From: Solirubrobacterales bacterium | Lineage (GTDB): Bacteria > Actinomycetota > Thermoleophilia > Solirubrobacterales > Solirubrobacteraceae | Assembly (NCBI GenBank): GCA_013695395.1 | Contig: JACDAP010000155.1 | Coordinates: 1 to 6,874 of the forward strand | DNA: 6,874 nucleotides | Direction: 5' to 3' | Part shown: in pieces, positions 1-5,924 of the stretch | Layout: every line of letters starts with the position of its first letter | Position numbering within the stretch: position 1 is the first letter of the stretch | Made by a program: the position numbers and the translations under genes | Notes under the pieces: model-generated | The model's database searches: none | The model's input: the letters and a program-made list of their open reading frames with translations, nothing else | Told to the model about the DNA's origin: nothing

Positions 1-3000
1 GGCGCCGGCGGGAACGGCTCAGCCCCGAGCCCCGGCAGCAGCAAGACCGATCGTGCGAGCCTGCCGTCCGAGGAGGCCGCCCCGGTCGTCGCGAACGGCG
101 GCGGCAGCTCCGACGTCTCGTACAAGGCCTCCCCGGTCGCCGCCCGCGCGGCGACGCACGAGGGCGTCGACCTCGCGACCGTCACCGGGACCGGCCCGGG
201 CGGGCGCATCACCAAGGACGACGTGCTGGCCCGCAAGGCCGGCACGGCGCCCGCGAAGTCCGCCGACGGCGCCTCCGCGAACGGTGCCGGCGCGCAGCCC
301 GAGGGCGCCAAGCTCATCAAGGGCGCCGCCGCGGTCCTCGCGCGGTACATGGACGAGTCGCGCTCGATCCCCACGGCGACCTCGTTCCGCACGATCACCG
401 TCACCGCGATGGACACGCGCCGCAAGCAGCTCAAGGCGGCCGGGGAAAAGGCCTCCTTCACCCACCTGATCGCCTACGCGATCGCGCAGGCGGTCCAGAA
501 CGACATGCCCTCGATGGGGCTCCACTTCCTCGAGGTGGACGGCAAGCCGAACGTGGTCGACGACGACGCGGTCAACCTGGGGATCGCCGTCGACGTGACG
601 ACCAAGAAGGGCCGCACGCTGATGGTCCCGGTCATCAAGGACGCGGGCCGCAAGTCGTTCTCCGAGTTCAAGGCCGCCTTCGACGAGCTGATCGCCAAGG
701 CGCGCGAGAACAAGCTGACCGCCGACGACCTGCAGGGCGCGAACGTCTCGCTGACGAACCCGGGCGGCATCGGCACGATCGCCTCGGTCCCACGGCTGAT
801 GAACGGCCAGGGCACGATCATCGCCACCGGCTCGATCGCCTACCCGGTCGGCCTCGGCGCGATCGGCGAACAGATCGGCGCGGAGAAGGTCATGACGATG
901 ACCTCGACCTACGACCACCGGATCATCCAGGGTGCCGAGTCCGGGCAGTTCCTGAAGGTCGTCGAGGAGTACCTGCAGGGCGAGCACGAGTTCTACGAGG
1001 GCGTCTTCTCCTCACTCGGCGCGGACCTCGGCCCGGCGCCCCAGCCGCCCACGCCGCAGGCCGTTGCCGCCACGACCACGGCCACCCCGGCCGCTGTCGC
1101 CGGCGCCGACGCGATGCCGAGCGAAGAGCTGCTGCAGGCCGTCCAGGCCGCGGTCTCCCTCGTCAAGGCCCACCGGACCCACGGCCACCTCGCCGCCCGC
1201 CTGGACCCGCTCGGCGGCGCGCCCGAAGGCGACCCGGCGCTCGACCCGGAGCCGCTCGGCCTCACGCCCGCGTTGATGGAGAAGATCCCGGCGAAGATCC
1301 TCCGGATGCACGTGACAGGCGAGACCCTGGCCGACGCGCTGCCGAACCTGCGCGACGTGTACTGCGGGACGATCGCCTACGAGATCGAGCACATCTCCTC
1401 ACACCGCCAGCGGACCTGGCTGCGCGAGCGGATCGAGAGCGGCACCTACCGCGAGGCGCTCTCGGGCGACGAGCAGAAGGCGCTGCTCAAGCGGCTCATC
1501 GAGGTCGACGCCTTTGAGCGCTTCATGCACAAGGCCTACCTCGGCCAGAAGCAGTTCTCGATCGAGGGCCTCGACATGACCGTGCCGATGCTCGACGAGA
1601 TGATCCAGCTCGCGGCCGCGCACGGCGGGCGCGAGGTCGTCGTCGGCATGGCCCACCGTGGCCGGCTGAACGTGCTGGCCCACAACCTCGGCCGTCCGTA
1701 CGAGTCGATCTTCGCCGAGTTCGAGGGCCAGTCGACCCTCGAGGCGATCACCACGATTCCGCAGGGCGGCACCGGCGACGTCAAGTACCACCACGGCGCC
1801 CAGGGCTCCTACCAGCTGCCCGGCGGCGACTCGATCCTCGTCAACCTCGAGTCGAACCCCTCGCACCTCGAGTTCGTCCACCCGGTCGTCCTCGGCGCCG
1901 CGCGCGCCGCGCAGACGACGCGGCAGGGCCCGCACGCCCACCGTGACCAGTCGGCCGCCGTGCCGATCGTGCTCCACGGCGACGCCGCCTTCCCCGGCCA
2001 GGGCGTGGTGGCGGAGTCGCTGAACCTGCAGGCGCTCGACGGCTACCAGGTCGGTGGTGCGCTCCACCTGATCACGAACAACCAGGTCGGCTTCACCACC
2101 GACCCGGAGGACTCGCGCTCCACCCGCTGGTCCTCAGACCTCGCCAAGGGCTTCGACGTCCCGATCATCCACGTCAACGCCGACGACGTCGCCGCCTGCA
2201 TCTCGGCCGTGCGACTCGCCTTCGCCTACCGCGAGACCTTCGGCCACGACGTTCTCATCGACCTGATCGGCTACCGCCGCTTCGGCCACAACGAGGCCGA
2301 CGAGCCCGCGTACACGCAGCCCGAGATGTCGGCGACGATCAAGAAGAAGCCGCGCGTGGCCGAGCTCTACGCCGAGCAGCTCGTGGCCGCGAAGGTGACC
2401 ACGCCCGACGCCGTCGAGGAGCAGCGCACGGAGATCTGGGACGAGCTGACGCGCCTGCACACCGAGCTCAAGGAGCAGCTCAAGGCGGCCGCCGCGGCCG
2501 ACGGCGGGCAGGCCTCCCAGCAGACCGGCGAGTACACGCTGGACCGCACGCCGTCCCCGGAGGTCAAGACCGCCGTCTCCAAGGAGCGTCTGGAGGTGCT
2601 CAACGAGGAGCTGCTCACGACGCCGGAGGGCTTCACCGTCCACCCGAAGCTCGTCAAGCAGCTCGAGCGCCGTCGCAAGGCGGTCACCGAGTCGGGCGGG
2701 ATCGACTGGGCCCAGGCCGAGGCGCTCGCCTTCGCCTCGCTGCTCACCGAGGGCGTCCCGATCCGCCTGACCGGCCAGGACGCCGAGCGCGGCACCTTCT
2801 CCCAGCGTCATCTGGTGCTGCACGACGCCAAGACGGGCCGGACGGTCTCCCCGGTGCAGACGCTTCCGGGCTCACTGGCCCCGATCGAGCTGCACAACTC
2901 GCCGCTGTCGGAGATCGCCTGCCTCGGCTTCGAGTACGGCTACTCGCAGGAGGCGCCCGAGACCCTCGTGCTGTGGGAGGCACAGTTCGGCGACTTCGCC

Positions 3001-3771
3001 AACGGCGCGCAGGTGATCATCGACCAGTTCATCGTCTCCGGCCTCGCGAAGTGGGGACAGTCCTCGCGGCTGACGCTGCTGCTCCCGCACGGCTACGAGG
3101 GCTCCGGCCCGGAGCACTCCTCGGCCCGCCTCGAGCGCTTCCTGACGCTCGCCTCGGAGGGGAACATCCGCGTGGCGAACCTCACGACGCCCGCGCAATA
3201 CTTCCACCTCCTGCGCCGCCAGGCCCGCGTAGCCAAGCAGCGTCCGCTGGTGATCATGACCCCGAAGTCGCTGCTGCGGCTGCCGCAGGCGACCAACCGC
3301 CTCGAGCACCTGTCGGAGACCCAGTTCTTCCCCGTCCTCGGGGAGCCGCGGGTACCGGTGGAGGAGGTCGAGCGCCTCGTCCTGTGCACCGGCAAGATCT
3401 ACTACGACCTGATCGGGCACCCCTCGCGCCAGGACAACCCGGGCGTCGCGGTCGGTCGCGTCGAACTGCTCTATCCCTTCCCGGAGGGGCAGATCGCCGA
3501 GCTCATCGGGACCTACCCGAATCTGCGCGAGGTCGTGTGGGCCCAGGAGGAGCCGCGCAACATGGGCGCCCGCGCGCACATGTTCCCGCGCCTCATGCAG
3601 ATCCTGCCCGAGCACCTCGGCTTCGGCTACGTCGGCCGACCCGAGCGGGCGAGCCCGGGCGAGGGCTACCCGGCCGCCCACAACGTCGAGCAGAACCGGA
3701 TCATCCGGACCGCGCTCGACCTGTCGGTCCCGGTCTCGCTCTACCCGGTCAAGACGCCGGGCGAGCGCTGA
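1..3771 (+). CDS. kgd: Fused E2-E1 2-oxoglutarate dehydrogenase/decarboxylase, 5'-partial
   Basis: Cytosolic TCA-cycle enzyme: ThDP-dependent decarboxylation of 2-oxoglutarate (E1) joined to succinyl transfer to CoA (E2). The frame is open from base 1, so the N-terminus lies outside; 1256 residues are visible. Residues 1-40 are a Gly/Ser/Ala-rich linker. Residues 41-79 are an E3-binding domain. Residues 104-336 are the E2 acyltransferase, with a TNPGGIGT motif at 252-259 and catalytic-type DHRIIQG at 305-311 (His306). Residues 337-371 are a Pro/Ala/Thr linker, and 372-1256 are E1. E1 shows MAHRGRLNVLAH (His552), GDVKYHHGAQG (His597), HGDAAFPGQG (Asp661), NNQVGFTT (693-700), RRFGHNEADEP (His763), LTGQDAERGTFSQRH (923-937), FEYGYS (977-982) and PHGYEG (His1030). 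These are hallmark E1o pocket motifs. Family knowledge: the fusion is actinobacterial, and Mycobacterium and Corynebacterium forms lack the E3-binding and lipoyl domains. Identity is very secure; what precedes residue 1 is unknown. Confidence 0.97.
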   Translation, partial: GAGGNGSAPSPGSSKTDRASLPSEEAAPVVANGGGSSDVSYKASPVAARAATHEGVDLATVTGTGPGGRITKDDVLARKAGTAPAKSADGASANGAGAQPEGAKLIKGAAAVLARYMDESRSIPTATSFRTITVTAMDTRRKQLKAAGEKASFTHLIAYAIAQAVQNDMPSMGLHFLEVDGKPNVVDDDAVNLGIAVDVTTKKGRTLMVPVIKDAGRKSFSEFKAAFDELIAKARENKLTADDLQGANVSLTNPGGIGTIASVPRLMNGQGTIIATGSIAYPVGLGAIGEQIGAEKVMTMTSTYDHRIIQGAESGQFLKVVEEYLQGEHEFYEGVFSSLGADLGPAPQPPTPQAVAATTTATPAAVAGADAMPSEELLQAVQAAVSLVKAHRTHGHLAARLDPLGGAPEGDPALDPEPLGLTPALMEKIPAKILRMHVTGETLADALPNLRDVYCGTIAYEIEHISSHRQRTWLRERIESGTYREALSGDEQKALLKRLIEVDAFERFMHKAYLGQKQFSIEGLDMTVPMLDEMIQLAAAHGGREVVVGMAHRGRLNVLAHNLGRPYESIFAEFEGQSTLEAITTIPQGGTGDVKYHHGAQGSYQLPGGDSILVNLESNPSHLEFVHPVVLGAARAAQTTRQGPHAHRDQSAAVPIVLHGDAAFPGQGVVAESLNLQALDGYQVGGALHLITNNQVGFTTDPEDSRSTRWSSDLAKGFDVPIIHVNADDVAACISAVRLAFAYRETFGHDVLIDLIGYRRFGHNEADEPAYTQPEMSATIKKKPRVAELYAEQLVAAKVTTPDAVEEQRTEIWDELTRLHTELKEQLKAAAAADGGQASQQTGEYTLDRTPSPEVKTAVSKERLEVLNEELLTTPEGFTVHPKLVKQLERRRKAVTESGGIDWAQAEALAFASLLTEGVPIRLTGQDAERGTFSQRHLVLHDAKTGRTVSPVQTLPGSLAPIELHNSPLSEIACLGFEYGYSQEAPETLVLWEAQFGDFANGAQVIIDQFIVSGLAKWGQSSRLTLLLPHGYEGSGPEHSSARLERFLTLASEGNIRVANLTTPAQYFHLLRRQARVAKQRPLVIMTPKSLLRLPQATNRLEHLSETQFFPVLGEPRVPVEEVERLVLCTGKIYYDLIGHPSRQDNPGVAVGRVELLYPFPEGQIAELIGTYPNLREVVWAQEEPRNMGARAHMFPRLMQILPEHLGFGYVGRPERASPGEGYPAAHNVEQNRIIRTALDLSVPVSLYPVKTPGER
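121..237 (+). other. E3-binding (peripheral-subunit-binding) domain within kgd
   Basis: Window residues 41-79 of the kgd product match the small three-helix domain that anchors dihydrolipoamide dehydrogenase (or E1) in 2-oxoacid dehydrogenase E2 chains. The diagnostic parts are ASPVAARAATHEGVDL, then TGTGPGGRITKDDVLA. Low-complexity linkers lie on both sides (residues 1-40 and about 80-103), as in classical E2 proteins, where the preceding linker leads from a lipoyl domain. The nearest in-frame GTG, at 223, falls inside the last helix and cannot be the gene start. Confidence 0.92.
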
Positions 3772-4505
3772 GCGCCGCCCGCTCCGGGAGCGGGATCGCC
3801 GGGGTCGTCTTCGACCTCGACGACACGCTCTCGGATTACGCGGCGGTCGAGGAGCGGGTCTGGGCGAACACGATCACCGCGGTCGCGACGGCCCTGCCGG
3901 GCGTGCAGCCGGAGGAGGCCCGCCGGCGCTTCGCGGCCTGCCGGGAGCCGCTCTACGAGCGGATCCTCTCCGGTGCGTGGACCGTCGACGAGTACCGCCG
4001 GGGCCAGCTCGCCGAGACGGTCGCACCGTGGGGAGTGCTGCCGGAGGAGGTGCTCTCCGCGCACTGCGCGCTGCGCGAGGCCGCCGTCGACGGGACCTCT
4101 CCGGTACCCGGGACGCACGCGCTGCTCGAGCAGCTCCGTGCGAGCGGCCTGGCCGTCGGCGTCCTGACCAACGGCACCGGCGCCCTCCTGCAGCGCAAGC
4201 TCGCTGCGCTCGGGCTGGAGGAGCTCGTGGACGCCGCGATCTCGGCGGTGGACCTCGGGACGCCGAAGCCGGCACCGGCCGCCTACCGGACCGCGGCGGC
4301 CGCGCTCGGCCTGGCTCCGACGGCCCTCGCCATGGTCGGAGATCACCCGGAGTGGGACGTCGCGGCGGCACTCCGCGCGGGCTACGCGGCCGCGGTCTGG
4401 CTCGATCGCGGGATCGGTGTGCAGGCGGGCGAGCTCCCGCCGGGCGCGGTACGGGTGCGCACGCTGGCCGAAGTCACGGCCGCGCTCGGACTGGCGGCGG
4501 GCTGA
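3768..4505 (+). CDS. HAD-superfamily hydrolase (subfamily IA-like phosphatase), start uncertain
   Basis: Predicted Mg-dependent phosphohydrolase using an Asp nucleophile. Numbered from a CTG at 3768 (245 residues): motif I FDLDDTL has Asp16 and Asp18; motif II LTNG has Thr134; motif III GTPKPAP has Lys167; motif IV GDHPEWDV has Asp192 and Asp197. The helical cap lies between motifs I and II. The YjjG/phosphoglycolate-phosphatase-like group fits, but the substrate cannot be read from sequence. No ATG, GTG or TTG lies in frame near the N-terminus; the next upstream is a GTG at 3537, deep inside kgd. One candidate is the CTG at 3768, which overlaps the kgd stop as CTGA and would suit termination-reinitiation. 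The other is an ATC at 3795, which has GGGAG four bases upstream and would give a protein starting just before VVFDLDDT. It probably shares a transcript with kgd. Family call is secure; the start is not. Confidence 0.88.
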   Translation: MSAARSGSGIAGVVFDLDDTLSDYAAVEERVWANTITAVATALPGVQPEEARRRFAACREPLYERILSGAWTVDEYRRGQLAETVAPWGVLPEEVLSAHCALREAAVDGTSPVPGTHALLEQLRASGLAVGVLTNGTGALLQRKLAALGLEELVDAAISAVDLGTPKPAPAAYRTAAAALGLAPTALAMVGDHPEWDVAAALRAGYAAAVWLDRGIGVQAGELPPGAVRVRTLAEVTAALGLAAG

Positions 4506-4514
4506 TCAGCGCGC
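4497..4514. repeat. Near-perfect palindrome spanning two abutting stop codons
   Basis: The core GCTGATCAGC (4501-4510) is a perfect 10-base palindrome centred exactly on the 4505/4506 junction between the HAD stop (TGA 4503-4505) and the methyltransferase stop (read on the minus strand, 4508-4506). Three further base pairs match on each side, with one mismatch at 4500/4511. As RNA it would fold as two short 3-bp stems around a GATC loop, which is weak, with no U-tract. It might help end both transcripts, but that is inference. Confidence 0.6.
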
Positions 4515-5147
4515 GCGAAGGCGGTGCACCAGCACGGTGTCGTCCCGCGTGGTGTCGATGCGCCAGCCAGTCGACGCTTCCTCGAGGAAGGGCGTGGCGC
4601 CCGCCCGATCGGGGTCGGCGAGCAGGATCTCGGGACCCAGGCGCGGCAGCAGCGGGAGCAGCGCGTCGACGTTGCGCTCCTCGTAGAGCACGTCGGCGAG
4701 CACGACGAGGTCCCACGGCGCCGCGGCGACGAGCTCCTCAGGCGCGCGCCAGTCCACGACGCGGGCCTCCACCTCGACGTCGTTGCGTCGCGCGTTGGCC
4801 TGCGCGACCGCGATCGCTTCCGGCGCCCAGTCGGTGAGCGTGACGCGGGCCCCGCCGACGGCGGCGGCGATCCCGGCCAGGCCGACGCCGCACCCGAGCT
4901 CGAGCACCCGGCGGCCGCCGAGCTCGCGCCGGGCGAGCACCTTCGCCAGGGCGATCGCGCTCGGCCAGAGCTCGGCCCAATAGGGCATGAATTCGTCGCG
5001 CTGCTCGAACGCCGCGTCGTCGATCAGCGCCTCAGGCTCGCGCGGCCGCGCGATCACGACGTCGCGGCCGTCGCCGAGCGGCACGACGTCGATGATCGGA
5101 TCGGCGTCGGAGGCCTCGCTGAAGCCGGTGCCGAGGGTGCTCACCAT
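4506..5147 (-). CDS. Class I SAM-dependent methyltransferase, METTL20/Methyltransf_16-like
   Basis: Predicted S-adenosylmethionine-dependent methyltransferase of 213 residues, complete, starting at ATG 5147-5145. An N-terminal segment leads to PYWAELWPSAIALAKVL (55-71), the Trp-Pro motif of the lysine-methyltransferase-like seven-beta-strand group. Motif I is VLELGCGVGLAGIAAA (81-96), which binds SAM. Asp106 in TLTDWAP fits the acidic residue contacting the SAM ribose. NARRND (118-123) and WDLVVLADVLYEERN (145-159) follow; Asp152 and Tyr155 form a DxxY signature seen in METTL20/21-type protein lysine methyltransferases. ILLADPDRA (174-182) resembles the (G/A)DPxR strand of METTL20 relatives. 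The substrate is unproven: ETF-beta, another protein or a small molecule are all possible. The stop abuts the HAD stop, and the gene is divergent from the ATL gene. Fold is secure; subfamily is moderately so. Confidence 0.88.
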   Translation of the reverse strand: MVSTLGTGFSEASDADPIIDVVPLGDGRDVVIARPREPEALIDDAAFEQRDEFMPYWAELWPSAIALAKVLARRELGGRRVLELGCGVGLAGIAAAVGGARVTLTDWAPEAIAVAQANARRNDVEVEARVVDWRAPEELVAAAPWDLVVLADVLYEERNVDALLPLLPRLGPEILLADPDRAGATPFLEEASTGWRIDTTRDDTVLVHRLRAR

Positions 5148-5154
5148 GGCGCAG

Positions 5155-5160
5155 ACGGTA
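5155..5160 (-). promoter_or_regulatory. Possible -10 element for the methyltransferase (leaderless)
   Basis: On the minus strand TACCGT (TAnnnT pattern) ends seven bases before the ATG at 5147. That spacing would place the transcript start at or beside the start codon. I see no Shine-Dalgarno sequence and no clear -35. The hexamer is short, so chance is possible. Confidence 0.35.
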
Positions 5161-5183
5161 GTCGGGCGTGCGGCGGGACCGGG

Positions 5184-5189
5184 TAGCTT
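5184..5189 (+). promoter_or_regulatory. Possible -10 element for the ATL-yjbQ pair (leaderless)
   Basis: TAGCTT (TAnnnT pattern) lies nine bases before the ATG at 5199, with no recognisable Shine-Dalgarno in between. This arrangement fits a leaderless mRNA, which is common in actinobacteria. It sits in the 51-base divergent gap that must also serve the methyltransferase. No convincing -35 is seen. Confidence 0.35.
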
Positions 5190-5198
5190 CCGCCGACG

Positions 5199-5498
5199 AT
5201 GCCCGCCGCCCCCGACCCGCGACACGAGCGCATCCTCGCCGCCGTGCGGGCGATCCCGCAGGGCTGGGTGCGCACCTACGGCGACCTCTGGCCGGCCGCC
5301 CCTCGCCTCACCGGGACGGTGCTCCGGCACGCCCGCGACCCCGATCTGCCCTGGCACCGCGTCGTGCGGGCGGACGGCTCGCTGGCCAAGGGGGAGCGGC
5401 AGCGTGCGCTCCTCGACGCGGAGGGCGTCCCGTTCGACGAACAGGGGCGGGTCGTGCTGGGTGTGGCACGCTTGCCCGAGGATGTGGAGCCAGACTGA
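5199..5498 (+). CDS. atl: Alkyltransferase-like protein (ATL, MGMT-fold, no reactive Cys)
   Basis: 99-residue protein corresponding to the DNA-binding domain of O6-alkylguanine-DNA alkyltransferase. The usual active-site PCHRV is PWHRVV here (residues 51-56), so Trp52 replaces the alkyl-accepting Cys. This is the defining mark of ATL proteins, which bind O6-alkylguanine, flip it out and hand the lesion to nucleotide excision repair rather than reversing it. Also visible are IPQGWVRTYGDL (19-30), where Tyr27 matches the base-flipping Tyr, and PRLTG (35-39), where Arg36 aligns with the arginine finger of the RxVG motif. The tail RQRALLDAEGVPFDEQGRV is typical of ATLs. The stretch between Tyr27 and Arg36 is about five residues shorter than I recall for yeast Atl1. 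The ATG at 5199 gives the family's normal N-terminus. The 3' end overlaps yjbQ by 17 bases, so the two are probably co-transcribed. Confidence 0.92.
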   Translation: MPAAPDPRHERILAAVRAIPQGWVRTYGDLWPAAPRLTGTVLRHARDPDLPWHRVVRADGSLAKGERQRALLDAEGVPFDEQGRVVLGVARLPEDVEPD

Positions 5499-5898
5499 GA
5501 TCACCCTCGAGCCGCGACCGCGCGGCCTGCACCTGATCACCCGGGAGGTGGCCGACGCGCTCGCCGACCTCGGAGCGGTGGAGACCGGACTGCTCCACGT
5601 GTTCCTCCAGCACACGTCGGCCGGGCTCACCCTCACCGAGAACGCCTCACCGGAGGTCCGCACCGATCTCGACGGCTGGCTCGATGCCATCGCACCCGAG
5701 GCGTCGGACTGGGAGCACAGCCTGGAGGGTCCGGACGACATGCCGGCCCACGCGAAGTCCTCGCTGCTCGGAACGTCGCTCACCCTGCCGGTCCGCGGCG
5801 GCGAGCTCGCCCTCGGGACCTGGCAGGGCATCTGCCTGGCCGAGCACCGCGACCGCGGTGGCGCCCGCTCGCTCGTACTCACGCTCCACGGCGAATAG
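5482..5898 (+). CDS. yjbQ: YjbQ/UPF0047 family protein (secondary thiamine-phosphate synthase type)
   Basis: 138 residues, the normal full length for this small beta-rich family. Family hallmarks are present: VFLQHTSAGLTLTENASPEV (40-59, with His44 and Glu53), DMPAHAKSSLLGTSLTLPV (86-104, with His90) and LALGTWQGICLAEHRDRGG (109-127, with His122). The conserved histidines suggest a metal or phosphate site. The E. coli member has weak thiamine-phosphate synthase activity that can replace ThiE when overproduced; its true role is unsettled, so the enzyme name should be taken as provisional. ATG 5482 is preferred; an in-frame GTG at 5461 would add seven residues. The start lies inside the end of the ATL gene, and GAGG sits directly against the ATG, too close for a normal ribosome-binding site, so translational coupling to ATL is likely. 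Confidence 0.93.
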   Translation: MWSQTEITLEPRPRGLHLITREVADALADLGAVETGLLHVFLQHTSAGLTLTENASPEVRTDLDGWLDAIAPEASDWEHSLEGPDDMPAHAKSSLLGTSLTLPVRGGELALGTWQGICLAEHRDRGGARSLVLTLHGE

Positions 5899-5899
5899 G

Positions 5900-5918
5900 C
5901 CGGTCCCCGGGCCGGACC
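5900..5918. terminator. Possible bidirectional terminator hairpin between convergent genes
   Basis: The 26-base gap between the yjbQ stop (5896-5898) and the M20 stop (5925-5927, minus strand) is almost all G and C. It can fold as GGTCC (5902-5906) with GGACC (5914-5918) around a 7-base loop. Alternatively CCGGTC (5900-5905) pairs with GGCCGG (5910-5915) with one G-T wobble and a 4-base loop. No T-tract follows on either strand, so it is not a classical intrinsic terminator. Confidence 0.35.
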
Positions 5919-5924
5919 TCGCGC

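Noticed and set aside
19..987. Long open frame on the minus strand opposite kgd (also 1399-2067, 2134-2823 and 2872-3681).
   Set aside because: Their translations are Arg/Gly/Leu/Asp-rich with no family motif, as expected for antisense shadows of a GC-rich gene with strong protein matches.
2973..3767. Extending the HAD gene upstream to the ATG at 2973 (or the GTG at 3537).
   Set aside because: This part overlaps the E1 core in another frame and reads as low-complexity Arg/Pro/Ala sequence; a HAD protein of this type needs only the last 236-245 residues.
223..3771. Starting the 2-oxoglutarate dehydrogenase at the GTG at 223.
   Set aside because: That GTG lies inside the E3-binding domain; the frame is open and clearly coding back to base 1, so the true start is outside the window.
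1114..3771. A separate E1 (sucA) gene starting at the ATG at 1114.
   Set aside because: There is no stop between E2 and E1, no ribosome-binding site before this ATG, and the Pro/Ala/Thr linker fits the known fused architecture.
5199..5498. Calling the MGMT-fold gene an active O6-methylguanine-DNA methyltransferase.
   Set aside because: The acceptor Cys is Trp (PWHRVV), and the N-terminal domain of full MGMT/Ogt is absent.
5168..5536. Open frame of 122 codons overlapping the ATL gene.
   Set aside because: Its translation is Arg/Ala-rich without motifs; the ATL frame explains this stretch.
5148..5882. N-terminal extension of the methyltransferase to 5882 on the minus strand.
   Set aside because: The extension runs antisense through the ATL and yjbQ genes, has no family similarity that I recognise, and the protein from ATG 5147 is already full length.
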